A DNA stretch of 46,749 bases. Source: Clostridia bacterium (lineage in GTDB: Bacteria > Bacillota > Clostridia > Oscillospirales > CAG-382). The position numbers were made by a program, and so were the translations under genes. The notes beneath the pieces were generated by a model. That model saw only the letters and a list, made by a program, of their open reading frames with translations. It made no database searches and had not been told where the DNA came from. Below are positions 8,382 to 17,105 of this stretch, piece after piece; positions within the stretch are counted from its first letter, which is position 1; each line of letters opens with the position of its first letter. The stretch is from assembly GCA_017456765.1 (NCBI GenBank), contig JAFTIR010000036.1, forward strand, positions 1-46,749, in the 5' to 3' direction.

Positions 8382-10178
8382 ATGACAGTGTATAAGAGCC
8401 TGAATTCAAAACTTGTACTGATATTCATAGTATTTATAATAGCAGTCATGGCGACGGTGGGCATATTTCTTATGAACAGCGTTTTTGACTTTTATACAAA
8501 TGACTTTTCCCGTCAGATGAAAGAGGGCTTCAACCAAACAACCGTTGACCGTCTTACCAAGGCGCTGGAGTATGAAAATCCGTCTTCTGCGCAGAAACAG
8601 ATTCTCGTTGCCTATTCGGGTGCATTCGGGTTTGACAACAACAGACATTTTTATATTCTCGATAAAAATGCAAAGGTGCTTGACAGCTCGCTTGACGATG
8701 TTTCCGAGCTTACCAAAACCCCGAATCTGCTTTGTGCCATGAACGGAGAAAACGGAACAAAGCATACCTATGGTGCAGATTTTCTTGACTACGCGCTCTA
8801 CCTTGAAAAGGGTGATAAAAATTGCATTATTTATGTCATTGATGACATGACAGAAACCAAAAATTTGTCTTTTATGCTCTTTTCAATCATTATACGCGCG
8901 CTGATTATCGGTCTTATAATTGCGCTGATAATGGCATTCTTTCTTGCAAAGGCAATTACAAAACCCATCCAGACAATCACGGGCGGAACAAAGCAGATTT
9001 CGTCGGGTGATTATTCACACAGACTTAAAATAAGAACCAAGGACGAAATCGGCACACTTGCCAAAAACTTCAACGGAATGGCGCAGGTTATTGAAAACAC
9101 CCTTGAGGAAGTGTCGGGCGAAAGGGAAAAATTAAAGAATGTATTTGACAGACTTGATGCGGGCGTTGCGGCGTTTGAAGAGGACGGAGAGCTTATACAC
9201 ATAAATCCCTCGGCGCTTTCAATGCTGTCGCTTCCGGAAAATCATGTGCCTTCCTTTGATGAGCTGACATGCGCTCTCGGTATTCCCGAGGTAACCATGG
9301 AATCCCTTCGCAAATTCGGCAGTATGCACGTTGAGGAGCAGGCACTTTCGGAGGTGGCAACAAGAGAGCTTGTGGTATCTATAGACATAGGCGTTTTCGG
9401 ATATGACGGTGCGGCAAAGTCGGGCTTTATTGTGGTGTTCCAGAACATTACACAGAATGCTCTTCTTGAAAAAAACAGGCGCGAGTTTATAGCAAACGTA
9501 TCACACGAGCTTCGCACACCGCTGACAAGTGTCAAGGGGGCAACCGAAACCATTATCGAAGACCCGGATATGCCCGAATCCATAAAGCAGAGATTCCTCG
9601 GAATTGTTATAAACGAATCCGACAGAATGACAAGAATTGTGCAGGATTTGCTGGTGCTTTCCCGTCTTGACAACAGAAGAATGACCTGGAGACCCACAAA
9701 ATTCGATTTGTTTGCGGCAGCCGACGGTATGTGCTCGGCACTTGAAGCCGAGGCAAAGGCTCACGGACACACTCTTACGCTTGAACCGGAAGAAAGCGCT
9801 CCGATGCCGATTTTTGCCGACAAGGAAAGAATTGAGCAGGTAATTACAAACATCATCGGAAATGCAATAAAATATACACCCGACGGTGGAAAAATAAGTG
9901 TTGCGGTGTCTGAAAATGATGCTGCGGAATATGTAATATCTGTTTCTGATACGGGCGTCGGTATTCCGAAAGAAGACCTTGAGCATATATTTGAAAGGTT
10001 TTACAGGGTTGATAAATCCCGTTCAACCGATGCGGGCGGAACGGGACTCGGTCTTTCAATTGCAAAGGACATTATTGATGCCCACGGCGGAACCATTACA
10101 ATGGACAGCGAATACGGCAAGGGAACTACCGTGACGATTACACTGCCCAAAGATTCAAGAATTTCAAAGGAAGTGTAA
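8382..10178 (+). CDS. Membrane sensor histidine kinase (WalK/PhoR-like)
   Basis: A 598-residue kinase with membrane segments at about 7-30 and 165-190 enclosing an extracytoplasmic sensor region of some 135 residues. Then come a HAMP domain (AITKPIQTITGGTKQISSGD), a PAS-like domain (about 245-360) and a HisKA helix with phospho-acceptor H375 in VSHELRTPLTSVKG. The HATPase domain has N-box NIIGNAIKYTPDGG, G1 DTGVGIP, F-box FERFYRV and G2 GGTGLGLSIAK. This order matches WalK and clostridial PhoR. It partners with the regulator just upstream. The WalHIJ accessory genes are not present, and the secreted protein before the pair takes their place. Confidence 0.93.
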   Translation: MTVYKSLNSKLVLIFIVFIIAVMATVGIFLMNSVFDFYTNDFSRQMKEGFNQTTVDRLTKALEYENPSSAQKQILVAYSGAFGFDNNRHFYILDKNAKVLDSSLDDVSELTKTPNLLCAMNGENGTKHTYGADFLDYALYLEKGDKNCIIYVIDDMTETKNLSFMLFSIIIRALIIGLIIALIMAFFLAKAITKPIQTITGGTKQISSGDYSHRLKIRTKDEIGTLAKNFNGMAQVIENTLEEVSGEREKLKNVFDRLDAGVAAFEEDGELIHINPSALSMLSLPENHVPSFDELTCALGIPEVTMESLRKFGSMHVEEQALSEVATRELVVSIDIGVFGYDGAAKSGFIVVFQNITQNALLEKNRREFIANVSHELRTPLTSVKGATETIIEDPDMPESIKQRFLGIVINESDRMTRIVQDLLVLSRLDNRRMTWRPTKFDLFAAADGMCSALEAEAKAHGHTLTLEPEESAPMPIFADKERIEQVITNIIGNAIKYTPDGGKISVAVSENDAAEYVISVSDTGVGIPKEDLEHIFERFYRVDKSRSTDAGGTGLGLSIAKDIIDAHGGTITMDSEYGKGTTVTITLPKDSRISKEV

Positions 10179-10232
10179 CTTTTTGCTTGCAAATGGGTAT
10201 TAACATAAAAGAATAGAAAGGAGGCATGAACC

Positions 10233-10730
10233 TTGGACGATTTTGAAAAGCTCTACAAAGAGTATTATCCCAGAGTTTATGCCTTTCTTTATAAGCTCTG
10301 TCGTGACTGTGAAATGACCGAGGAAATGACTCAGGACACTTTTTATGAACTGTATAAATCCTTGCACAAATATAACGGAAGCTGTAAGCTGTTTACCTTT
10401 ATTGCAAGCATAGCAAAGAATGTTTATTACAAGTATGTAAGAAAAAAACATATTGAGTACATAGATATAGAACTGCTAAAGGAGCTTCAGGATTCGGCAG
10501 ATACACCTGAGGAAGCGTGTCTTCGTAAGATGTGGTCAAAGGAAATACGGCGGGTAATTGATATGTTGCCACAGAACTATCGGGATGTTGTGGTGCTCAG
10601 GGTCTATGCAGACCTTGCCTTTCCCGACATTGCAAATGCACTGGGCATCAGCACATCGTCTGCAAAAGTGATTTTCCACAGAGCAAAGAAAATAATAAGT
10701 GAGGAGTTGTTTGAAAGAAATGACCTGTGA
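10233..10730 (+). CDS. ECF-type RNA polymerase sigma factor
   Basis: A 165-residue sigma-70 family protein with only regions 2 and 4. Region 2 runs from FEKLYKEYYPRVYAFLY through EEMTQDTFYELYKSL; region 4 has MLPQNYRDVVVLRVYADLAFPDIANALGISTSSAKVIFHRAKKI around residues 108-155. It starts at TTG after AAAGGAGG. The next gene overlaps its end by 11 bases and encodes an HxxxCxxC anti-sigma factor, the classic arrangement in which the anti-sigma holds this sigma until a signal arrives. The stimulus is unknown; the downstream acyl-CoA synthetase may be co-transcribed. Confidence 0.92.
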   Translation: MDDFEKLYKEYYPRVYAFLYKLCRDCEMTEEMTQDTFYELYKSLHKYNGSCKLFTFIASIAKNVYYKYVRKKHIEYIDIELLKELQDSADTPEEACLRKMWSKEIRRVIDMLPQNYRDVVVLRVYADLAFPDIANALGISTSSAKVIFHRAKKIISEELFERNDL

Positions 10731-11079
10731 AGTAATCAGAGATTTAATACCGATGTATATTGATAAGACTGCATCCGACGAAACGGTAGAGCAGGTAAAA
10801 ATTCACTTGCAGGAGTGCGAGGATTGCAGAAGATATTGCGAGGCTTGCAAGAAGGCTGACAAAAGGGCGGAAAAGGTCTCGAAAAAGTCGCTTGAAAAGA
10901 CAATGAGAGATGTGGGGGCCGACATATCACAGCTTGACCAGCAATATGCCCTTCTTTCAAGAAAACTCAAGACAAGAAAGATAAGACAAACACTTATTTC
11001 GATTTTTGTGCTTTTGGGAATGGCGGTATATGTGACGCTTGATATAATCAATACCGTGAAACGCAAGGAAAAAAACTAA
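10720..11079 (+). CDS. Membrane-bound zinc-finger anti-sigma factor
   Basis: A 119-residue protein overlapping the sigma gene. The N-terminal zinc-binding anti-sigma motif is HLQECEDC, the canonical H-x3-C-x2-C, within the opening segment MTCEVIRDLIPMYIDKTAS. A charged coiled region (about 45-90) and one membrane helix (LISIFVLLGMAVYVTLDII) follow, leaving a very short outside tail, so any sensing is probably by partners or within the membrane. The ATG at 10720 is chosen; a TTG at 10711 is an alternative. Translational coupling to the sigma gene is likely. The role is inferred from motif and layout. Confidence 0.88.
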   Translation: MTCEVIRDLIPMYIDKTASDETVEQVKIHLQECEDCRRYCEACKKADKRAEKVSKKSLEKTMRDVGADISQLDQQYALLSRKLKTRKIRQTLISIFVLLGMAVYVTLDIINTVKRKEKN

Positions 11080-11094
11080 CGGAGGAAGACTTCA

Positions 11095-12789
11095 TTGAAT
11101 AAATTTGCCTATAACGTAAGAAATGTATGCTCGGTAAGAGAGCTTATAGAAACAAGTGCCGATGAATTTTCGTCAAACCCTGCCTTTATGTTGAAGAACG
11201 ACGAGGGAGAAATATACAGTGTAACCTACTCGGAATTTATGCGGGAGATAAAGGCACTGTCCACATACCTTTGTTCAAAAGGTCTTGAATACAAAAAGGT
11301 TGCCGTTATCGGAAGAAACAGCTATGAATGGGCGCTATCCTATATGGCAATTGTCTGCGGCGTGGGTGTTGTTGTTCCCATAGACAAGGAACTCAAAGCA
11401 CCTGAAATCAAGAATATCCTTGAGCTTTCGGGAGCAGAGGCGGTAATCTATGCAAAGGAAATGAAAGAAAAGATTGAGCTTTGTGAGTTTGATGGCTTCA
11501 AAATGTGCAAAACAGAGCTTGCCTCGGCAGTTGAAGAGGGCAAAAAGCTCATGGAAAACGGAAACGAGAGCTACAAAAATCATAAGGTTGATGTTTACGG
11601 TCTCGGCGCACTTCTCTACACATCGGGAACAACGGGCGTAGCAAAGGGCGTTATGCTCAGCCAGTACAATATTGCTTCCGACGTTGTAGGTACTCTCAAG
11701 ACGGTTGAAGTAACTCCTGCCGACAGAACATTAAGCGTTCTTCCTCTTCACCACACATATGAATGTACCCTCGGACTTTGTGCCATTCTCTATTCGGGTG
11801 CCTGCATATGCTATGCGTCAAGCCTGTTAAAACTTCTCTCTGAATTCAAGGAATATAAGCCTACAATTTTCATGGGTGTTCCCCAGCTTCTTAAGGCTTT
11901 CCATTCCGGAATTATGAAAAAGGTAAGTGCTGTCAAGGGCGGCAAGGCGTTCATTTCGGTAGGTAAAAAAATCACAACTCTCACAAACAAATTTAACCCC
12001 GAGGTTGCCCCCAAAATTTTTAAAATGGTACATGAAGCCTTTGGCGGAAAGCTGAGAATAATTCTTGTGGGTGCGGCGAGTGTTGATAAGGACATTTTCC
12101 TTGACCTTGAAAAGTTCGGCTTCCGTGTCTATACAGGCTATGGTCTTACCGAAACAGCACCTCTCTGTGTTATGCATAATGACAGGGAAAGAAAGGCTGA
12201 CACAATCGGACTTCCTCTTGCAGGGGATAAAGCAAAAATTGTAAATCCCAACTCCGACGGCATCGGCGAGCTTGCTATCAAGGGTCCCAATGTTATGCTC
12301 GGCTATTATAATGACGAAGAAGCAACAAAGGCGGCATTTGATGAGGAAGGCTATTTCCTCACAGGGGATTTAGCCAAGATTGACCCCGAATCAGGACATT
12401 ATATGATTGTCGGAAGAATCAAGAACATGATTGTTACCGATAACGGAAAGAAGATTTTCCCCGAGGAAATTGAAGTTCTTCTTGAAAAGTGCGAGTGCAT
12501 AAAGGAATGTATGGCATACGGAGCGCTCAATGATATTGATGAAACGATAGTTGCCGTTAAGATATTCCCCAACTATGACGAGCTTGAAAAGGTCGGAATT
12601 TCAAAGGATGACCCCGAAATCGAGGAAAAGATGCAGAGCTTCTTCCTTGAATTTGTAAAGAATAAGGTAAACAAAAATCTTCCCGGTTATAAGGCGGTGC
12701 ATAAAATTACAATCAGACACCGCGAGTTTGATAAAACAACAACACAGAAAATCAAGAGAATGTCGGAAGATAATCTTAAGGATGACTAA
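11095..12789 (+). CDS. Long-chain-type acyl-CoA synthetase (AMP-forming)
   Basis: A 564-residue ANL-superfamily enzyme that activates a carboxylic acid with ATP and CoA. The P-loop-like motif is LLYTSGTTGVAKGVMLS near residue 180, the A5 motif is GYGLTETAP, the A7 ATP-binding aspartate is in YFLTGDLAKID, and the C-terminal region has VTDNGKKIFPEEIE. Overall layout is closest to long-chain fatty acid CoA ligases (FadD-like). It starts at TTG at 11095 after GGAGGAAG. It may be in one transcript with the ECF pair, suggesting envelope lipid recycling, which is inference. A strong terminator follows. Confidence 0.88.
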   Translation: MNKFAYNVRNVCSVRELIETSADEFSSNPAFMLKNDEGEIYSVTYSEFMREIKALSTYLCSKGLEYKKVAVIGRNSYEWALSYMAIVCGVGVVVPIDKELKAPEIKNILELSGAEAVIYAKEMKEKIELCEFDGFKMCKTELASAVEEGKKLMENGNESYKNHKVDVYGLGALLYTSGTTGVAKGVMLSQYNIASDVVGTLKTVEVTPADRTLSVLPLHHTYECTLGLCAILYSGACICYASSLLKLLSEFKEYKPTIFMGVPQLLKAFHSGIMKKVSAVKGGKAFISVGKKITTLTNKFNPEVAPKIFKMVHEAFGGKLRIILVGAASVDKDIFLDLEKFGFRVYTGYGLTETAPLCVMHNDRERKADTIGLPLAGDKAKIVNPNSDGIGELAIKGPNVMLGYYNDEEATKAAFDEEGYFLTGDLAKIDPESGHYMIVGRIKNMIVTDNGKKIFPEEIEVLLEKCECIKECMAYGALNDIDETIVAVKIFPNYDELEKVGISKDDPEIEEKMQSFFLEFVKNKVNKNLPGYKAVHKITIRHREFDKTTTQKIKRMSEDNLKDD

Positions 12790-12793
12790 AACG

Positions 12794-12825
12794 AACACCG
12801 CACCTATTTGGGTGCGGTGTTTTGC
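12794..12825 (+). terminator. Intrinsic terminator after acyl-CoA synthetase gene
   Basis: AACACCGCACC and GGTGCGGTGTT form an 11-bp stem over a short loop, followed by TTTGC. It separates the ECF region from the microcompartment operon. Confidence 0.85.
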
Positions 12826-12848
12826 TCAAAAAGGCACAAATTCATCAT

Positions 12849-12926
12849 AAAACCACAACAATTTATCAAAAAACCACATAAATTTGTCAAAAACCTATTG
12901 ACAAGCAACACTTGCTATTATATAAT
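12849..12926 (+). promoter_or_regulatory. Main promoter of the microcompartment operon with tandem 21-bp repeat
   Basis: A consensus promoter: TTGACA at 12898-12903, exactly 17 bases, TATAAT at 12921-12926. Just upstream, two head-to-tail 21-bp units (12849-12869 and 12870-12890) share 18 positions, each starting AAAACCACA and ending TCAA; a third partial AAACC follows. A two-turn direct repeat before a -35 box is a plausible activator or DeoR-family site, or an UP-like element. The next gene is the dehydratase. Confidence 0.8.
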
Positions 12927-12992
12927 GGATATGTATAAATGTAGAGGTATCACTATCTACATATTCATTCCTTGACATGGGAGGATAAGACA

Positions 12993-15515
12993 ATGACAGA
13001 TATGGCAAAATCCATTAAAAAATCCGATAGAATTGAGAGACTCAAGGAGCATCTCTATAAAGAAATGCCTCAGATTGAGGCGGACAGAGCTGTGCTTCTT
13101 ACCCAGTCGTATATGTCGACTGAGGGTGAGCCTATGGTGCTTCGCCGCGCCAAGGCTTTTAAGAATATCCTTGAATATATTCCGATTACAATAAGACCCG
13201 ATGAGCTTGTGGTAGGTGCTGCAACAAAGAGACCGAGAAGCTGTCAGGTGTTCCCTGAATTCTCTTTCTCCTGGCTTGAGGATGAGTTTGATACTGTTGA
13301 AACAAGAAGCGCTGACCCTTTCCATATTTCCGAGGAGACAAAGAGAACTCTGCATGAGGTGTATAAGTATTGGGGCGGTAAGACTACAAGCGAGCTTGCG
13401 TCCTCTTACATGGCTCCCGAAACACTTCTTGCCATGGAGCATAATATCTTCACTCCCGGTAACTACTTCTACAATGGTGTTGGTCATGTAACCGTAAAGT
13501 ACGGCGAAGTGCTTCAGATTGGTTATAAGGGTATACTCGAAAAGGTAAGAGCTGAAAAGGCAAAGATGAACTTCGGCGATGCAGACTATAACACAAAGAC
13601 TGCTTTCCTCGAAGCCGTTGAAATAAGCTGTGAAGCTGCAATTTACTATGCAAAGAGATATGCAAAGCTTGCTCTTGAAATGATGGATAAGGAAACAGAC
13701 CCTGTCAGAAAGAAGGAGCTTGCAGTTATTGCGTATAATTGCTCGAGAGTTCCCGAAAACGGTGCCGAGACCTTCTATGAAGCATGCCAGAGCTTCTGGT
13801 TTGTACAGATGCTTCTCCAGACAGAGTCCAGCGGTCACTCCATTTCTCCCGGACGTTTTGACCAGTATATGTATCCTTTCTATAAGAAGGATATTGAAAA
13901 CGGCACAATCACACAGGAGGAAGCTCAGGAACTTATAGACTGTCTGTGGATTAAGCTCAATGACCTTTCTAAGTGTCGTGATGCTGCAAGTGCTGCAGGC
14001 TTTGCCGGCTACAGTATGTTCCAGAACCTTATTGCCGGCGGTCAGACCGAAGACGGTGTTGATGCAACAAATGAGCTTTCATATATGTGCCTTGAGGCAA
14101 CATTACATACAAATCTCCCCGGTCCTTCTCTCTCTGTAAGAGTATGGAACGGTTCTCCCCACGATTTTCTTATCAAGGCGGCAACCGTTACACGAACGGG
14201 CGTAGGTCTTCCTGCTTACTATAATGATGAAGTTATCATTCCTGCGCTTATGTCAAGAGGCGTAGCCCTTCGTGACGCAAGAAACTATAACATCATCGGC
14301 TGTGTTGAGCCTCAGTGTTCGGGTAAGACATGGGGCTGGCACGACGCGGCATTCTTCAACATGTGCCGTCCTCTTGAGCTTGTGTTCTCGAATGGTAAGG
14401 ACGAAGGCGTGCAGGTAGGTCCTGTAACAGGCGAGCTTGAATCCTTGAAGACGTTTGACGATTTCAAGGTTGCTTACCAGAAGCAGATGGATTACATGAT
14501 TGCACTCATGGTAAACTCCAACAATGCTATTGACCTTGCTCACGCAGAAAGAGCTCCTCTTCCTTACCTTGCAAGTATGATTGATGACTGTATCGCAAGA
14601 GGTAAGACTCCCGAACAGGGCGGTGCGGTTTATAACTTCTCGGGTCCTCAGGGCTTTGGTATTGCAAACGTTGCCGACTCGCTCTATTCGCTCAAGAAGC
14701 TCGTGTACGAACAGAAGAAGTACACACTTCGTCAGATTAAAGATGCCCTTGATAATAACTTCGGTATTCTTGAAATCGACGATGATAAGGCACTTCTTGC
14801 GGCAAACGAAACTGCAAAGGTTTTACGCGCACAGGGTCAGAATGTAACACAGGACCAAATTACAGATATATATAATAAGATAAAAGCCGAAGGCGTTGTA
14901 GTTAATGCAGAGTATAACAAGATAAGAGAAGATATTCTTGCACTTGACAAATTCGGTAACGATATTGCTGATGTAGACGCTCTTGCAAGAGAAGCGGCAT
15001 ACTACTACACAAGACCTCTTGAAACCTATAAGAACACAAGAGGCGGAACATTCCATGCAGGTCTTTATCCTGTATCTGCAAATGTTCCTCTTGGCGCACA
15101 GACAGGTGCAACCCCTGACGGAAGATGTGCAAAGAAGCCTGTTGCTGACGGTGTATCTCCCTCTGCAGGCTATGACACACACGGTCCTACAGCTTCTGCA
15201 AACTCTGTTGCAAAGCTCGACCACGGTATTGCTTCCAACGGCACACTTTTCAACATGAAGTTCCATCCCTCGGCGCTTGAAGGTGAGGGAGGACTTGAAA
15301 GCTTCGTCGCTCTGATTCGTGGCTTCTTTGACCAGAAGGGTATGCATATGCAGTTTAACGTAGTAAGCCGTGAAACCCTCAGAGATGCACAGAAGCATCC
15401 CGAAAAGTATAAGAGCCTTGTAGTAAGAGTTGCTGGCTATAGCGCACTCTTTACAACACTCTCGAAGTCGCTTCAGGACGATATTATAAATCGTACAGAA
15501 CAAACGAGGTTTTAA
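12993..15515 (+). CDS. Glycyl radical diol dehydratase (propanediol/glycerol type)
   Basis: An 840-residue glycyl radical enzyme. The thiyl-radical cysteine is C437 in GCVEPQ with the catalytic glutamate two residues on, and the glycyl radical is G815 in VRVAGYSALF near the C terminus. The segments GCVEPQ, KTWGWHDAAFFN and GHSISPGRFDQYMYPF place it with B12-independent glycerol/1,2-propanediol dehydratases, not pyruvate formate-lyase. No N-terminal encapsulation extension is seen: the protein begins MTDMAKSIKKSDRIERL, directly in the family fold. Start is the ATG at 12993 after GGGAGG. Within a compartment with a deoxysugar-phosphate aldolase, the substrate is most likely 1,2-propanediol, giving propanal. 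Choline lyase is less likely given the aldolase. It is extremely oxygen-sensitive by family. Confidence 0.93.
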   Translation: MTDMAKSIKKSDRIERLKEHLYKEMPQIEADRAVLLTQSYMSTEGEPMVLRRAKAFKNILEYIPITIRPDELVVGAATKRPRSCQVFPEFSFSWLEDEFDTVETRSADPFHISEETKRTLHEVYKYWGGKTTSELASSYMAPETLLAMEHNIFTPGNYFYNGVGHVTVKYGEVLQIGYKGILEKVRAEKAKMNFGDADYNTKTAFLEAVEISCEAAIYYAKRYAKLALEMMDKETDPVRKKELAVIAYNCSRVPENGAETFYEACQSFWFVQMLLQTESSGHSISPGRFDQYMYPFYKKDIENGTITQEEAQELIDCLWIKLNDLSKCRDAASAAGFAGYSMFQNLIAGGQTEDGVDATNELSYMCLEATLHTNLPGPSLSVRVWNGSPHDFLIKAATVTRTGVGLPAYYNDEVIIPALMSRGVALRDARNYNIIGCVEPQCSGKTWGWHDAAFFNMCRPLELVFSNGKDEGVQVGPVTGELESLKTFDDFKVAYQKQMDYMIALMVNSNNAIDLAHAERAPLPYLASMIDDCIARGKTPEQGGAVYNFSGPQGFGIANVADSLYSLKKLVYEQKKYTLRQIKDALDNNFGILEIDDDKALLAANETAKVLRAQGQNVTQDQITDIYNKIKAEGVVVNAEYNKIREDILALDKFGNDIADVDALAREAAYYYTRPLETYKNTRGGTFHAGLYPVSANVPLGAQTGATPDGRCAKKPVADGVSPSAGYDTHGPTASANSVAKLDHGIASNGTLFNMKFHPSALEGEGGLESFVALIRGFFDQKGMHMQFNVVSRETLRDAQKHPEKYKSLVVRVAGYSALFTTLSKSLQDDIINRTEQTRF

Positions 15516-15738
15516 CTTACTTTCTCTTTGATAAAAAGAGAAAGTAAGCAAAGAGAAAATAATTCGGGACTGTATTCCGGTATTGAAACGGAATGTCAGA
15601 TGCCCGAGTGAAATTCCTTTTGGTCGCCATAAAGGCAAAATGAAATGGCAATCGAGAAATAAACGCGGCGACGAAATCTCAAAAAGAAAGTTGCTCAATT
15701 AAAGTTCTTTTGGTTACTTTTCTTTCAAGAAAAGTAAC
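15516..15738. repeat. Intergenic modular palindromic element between dehydratase and activase
   Basis: It begins on the base after the TAA. The left hairpin (15516-15548) is identical in its arms to copy 1, followed by the TTCGGGAC segment, a degraded GTCGCCATAAAGGC hairpin near 15624, and a perfect 12-bp right-end hairpin at 15713-15738 (GTTACTTTTCTT/AAGAAAAGTAAC). The 264-base gap holds no gene. The right hairpin has no T-run, so a termination role is uncertain; it could set relative expression of enzyme and activase. Confidence 0.8.
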
Positions 15739-15779
15739 AGAAAAAGAAAAAGGAAAAGAAAAAAGGGGGGGAGAGAACA

Positions 15780-16577
15780 ATGGATTCACTCAAACAAATA
15801 ATGAATACAACCGGCAGAATTTTTGACGTCCAGAAGTTCTCAACCCACGACGGTCCGGGTATTCGCACAATCGTGTTCTTAAAGGGATGCGTTTTGAGAT
15901 GCCGCTGGTGCTGTAATCCCGAATCGCAGGAATACAAGATTCAGGAAATGGTGCAGAACGGGAAGACCAAGATTATCGGCTATGATACAACCGTAAAAGA
16001 TGTTCTTGCCGATGTCGGAAAGGACATGCCCTATTACCGCAGAAGCGGCGGGGGACTGACACTTTCGGGCGGCGAGGCAATGTGCCAGAAGGAATTTGCA
16101 CTTGCACTTTTAAAGGGTGCGCACCACATGGGTATAAACACCTGCATCGAAACAACCGCGGCGCTTCCTTTTGAAACGGTGGCGGAATTCGCAGAAAATC
16201 TTGACTATATCTTAATGGATATAAAGCACACAGACCCAAAGAAGCATAAGGAGTTTACGGGCGTTTCAAACGAAAGAATTCTTGAAAATGCACATAAGCT
16301 TGCACAGATAGCAAAGAGCCTTACGGTACGTGTGCCTGTAATCCCGACATTTAATGATACAGAGGAGGAAATTTTCTCAATTGCAAAGTTTGCAAAAAAT
16401 CTTCGCGGTGTAGAAGAAATACATCTTCTTCCGTACCACAGGCTCGGATACGACAAGTATGTAGGTCTTGGTAGAGAGTATCTCATGGGAGATTTACAGA
16501 CACCGAGCAAAGAACATATGGAAAAACTTAAAAAGAGTGCCGAATGCAGCGGCCTTAAGGTCGTAATCGGCGGATAA
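15780..16577 (+). CDS. Glycyl radical enzyme activase, short form
   Basis: A 265-residue radical SAM enzyme that installs the glycyl radical on the upstream dehydratase. The cluster motif is CVLRCRWC (CxxxCxxC) after HDGPGIRTIVFLKG, and the SAM-binding GGE motif is in LTLSGGEAM. Diol-dehydratase activases usually carry a ferredoxin-like insert with two extra [4Fe-4S] clusters between these motifs. Here only about 40 residues without CxxCxxC lie there, so the insert is missing and the protein is closer in length to pyruvate formate-lyase activase. A G-rich GGGGGGGAGAGAACA precedes the ATG. Pairing with the dehydratase is inferred from adjacency. Confidence 0.93.
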   Translation: MDSLKQIMNTTGRIFDVQKFSTHDGPGIRTIVFLKGCVLRCRWCCNPESQEYKIQEMVQNGKTKIIGYDTTVKDVLADVGKDMPYYRRSGGGLTLSGGEAMCQKEFALALLKGAHHMGINTCIETTAALPFETVAEFAENLDYILMDIKHTDPKKHKEFTGVSNERILENAHKLAQIAKSLTVRVPVIPTFNDTEEEIFSIAKFAKNLRGVEEIHLLPYHRLGYDKYVGLGREYLMGDLQTPSKEHMEKLKKSAECSGLKVVIGG

Positions 16578-16708
16578 CTTACTTTTTCTTTGCTGAAAAG
16601 ATAAAGTAAGCAAAGAGAAAAGAGCCACAGGCATTGTTCGTGATTGACAAGCCTTTTGCGTCGCTTAACAAACCCCGCTTAGTCGCCATAAAGGCAAGCG
16701 ACCAAACT
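16578..16708. repeat. Intergenic modular palindromic element, shortened copy
   Basis: The left hairpin (16578-16610) starts on the base after TAA, with variant arms CTTACTTTTTCTTT and AAGATAAAGTAAG. A GTCGCCATAAAGGCAAGCGAC hairpin at 16682-16702 follows. The right-end hairpin is absent. It fills the gap to the shell gene at 16733. Confidence 0.7.
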
Positions 16709-16732
16709 CATTTGTAAGGAAAAGAGATAAAA

Positions 16733-17104
16733 ATGGATAATACATACGAAAACAAACAACGAATAATTCAGGAACTCGTTCCCGGTAAACAGATAACGCT
16801 CTCGCATATAATTGCAAACCCCGACGAGATTCTCTACCGCAAGCTGGGACTTGACCCCTCTGTGGATTACTCGCAGAATAAATGCGCAATAGGTCTTGTG
16901 ACAATGTCACCTGCCGAATATGCTATTATCGGTGCCGACCTTGCAATCAAAAAGTCTGCGGCAACACTTGGCTTTGTTGACAGATTTTCAGGCACACTTA
17001 TCGTGACCGGAACCGTTTCCGAGGTTGAGGCTTCCCTTAATGCAGTCAACGAATATGCCGAAAAGGTACTTGGCTTTAAGGTTTGCCCCGTAACAAGAAC
17101 ATAA
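16733..17104 (+). CDS. BMC shell protein, circularly permuted EutS/PduU type
   Basis: A 123-residue single-domain shell protein of the permuted BMC family that forms hexamers with a small beta-barrel cap over the pore. The opening RIIQELVPGKQITLSHIIA and the later SPAEYAIIGADLAIKKS and DRFSGTLIVTG segments closely follow EutS/PduU. The N-terminal segment provides the barrel strand, which in PduU has been proposed to receive cargo tails. It sits one base before the EutP/PduV gene, as in pdu and eut operons. A GGAAAAGAG lies before the ATG. Its job is probably a minor shell facet component. Confidence 0.92.
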   Translation: MDNTYENKQRIIQELVPGKQITLSHIIANPDEILYRKLGLDPSVDYSQNKCAIGLVTMSPAEYAIIGADLAIKKSAATLGFVDRFSGTLIVTGTVSEVEASLNAVNEYAEKVLGFKVCPVTRT

Positions 17105-17105
17105 A

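Noticed and set aside
12993..15515. Choline trimethylamine-lyase (CutC) call for the glycyl radical enzyme
   Set aside because: The GCVEP motif is shared, but the neighbouring aldolase, missing acetaldehyde branch and lack of an N-terminal extension favour a diol dehydratase. A residue-level check of the pocket is still needed.
15163..15698. Long minus-strand open frame over the dehydratase 3' end
   Set aside because: It is antisense to a well-supported gene and the element; low-GC open frames on the reverse strand are expected here.
16733..17104. EutS-like gene implying an ethanolamine compartment
   Set aside because: No EutBC lyase, EutA or EutE is present; the aldolase and diol-dehydratase type GRE define the pathway.
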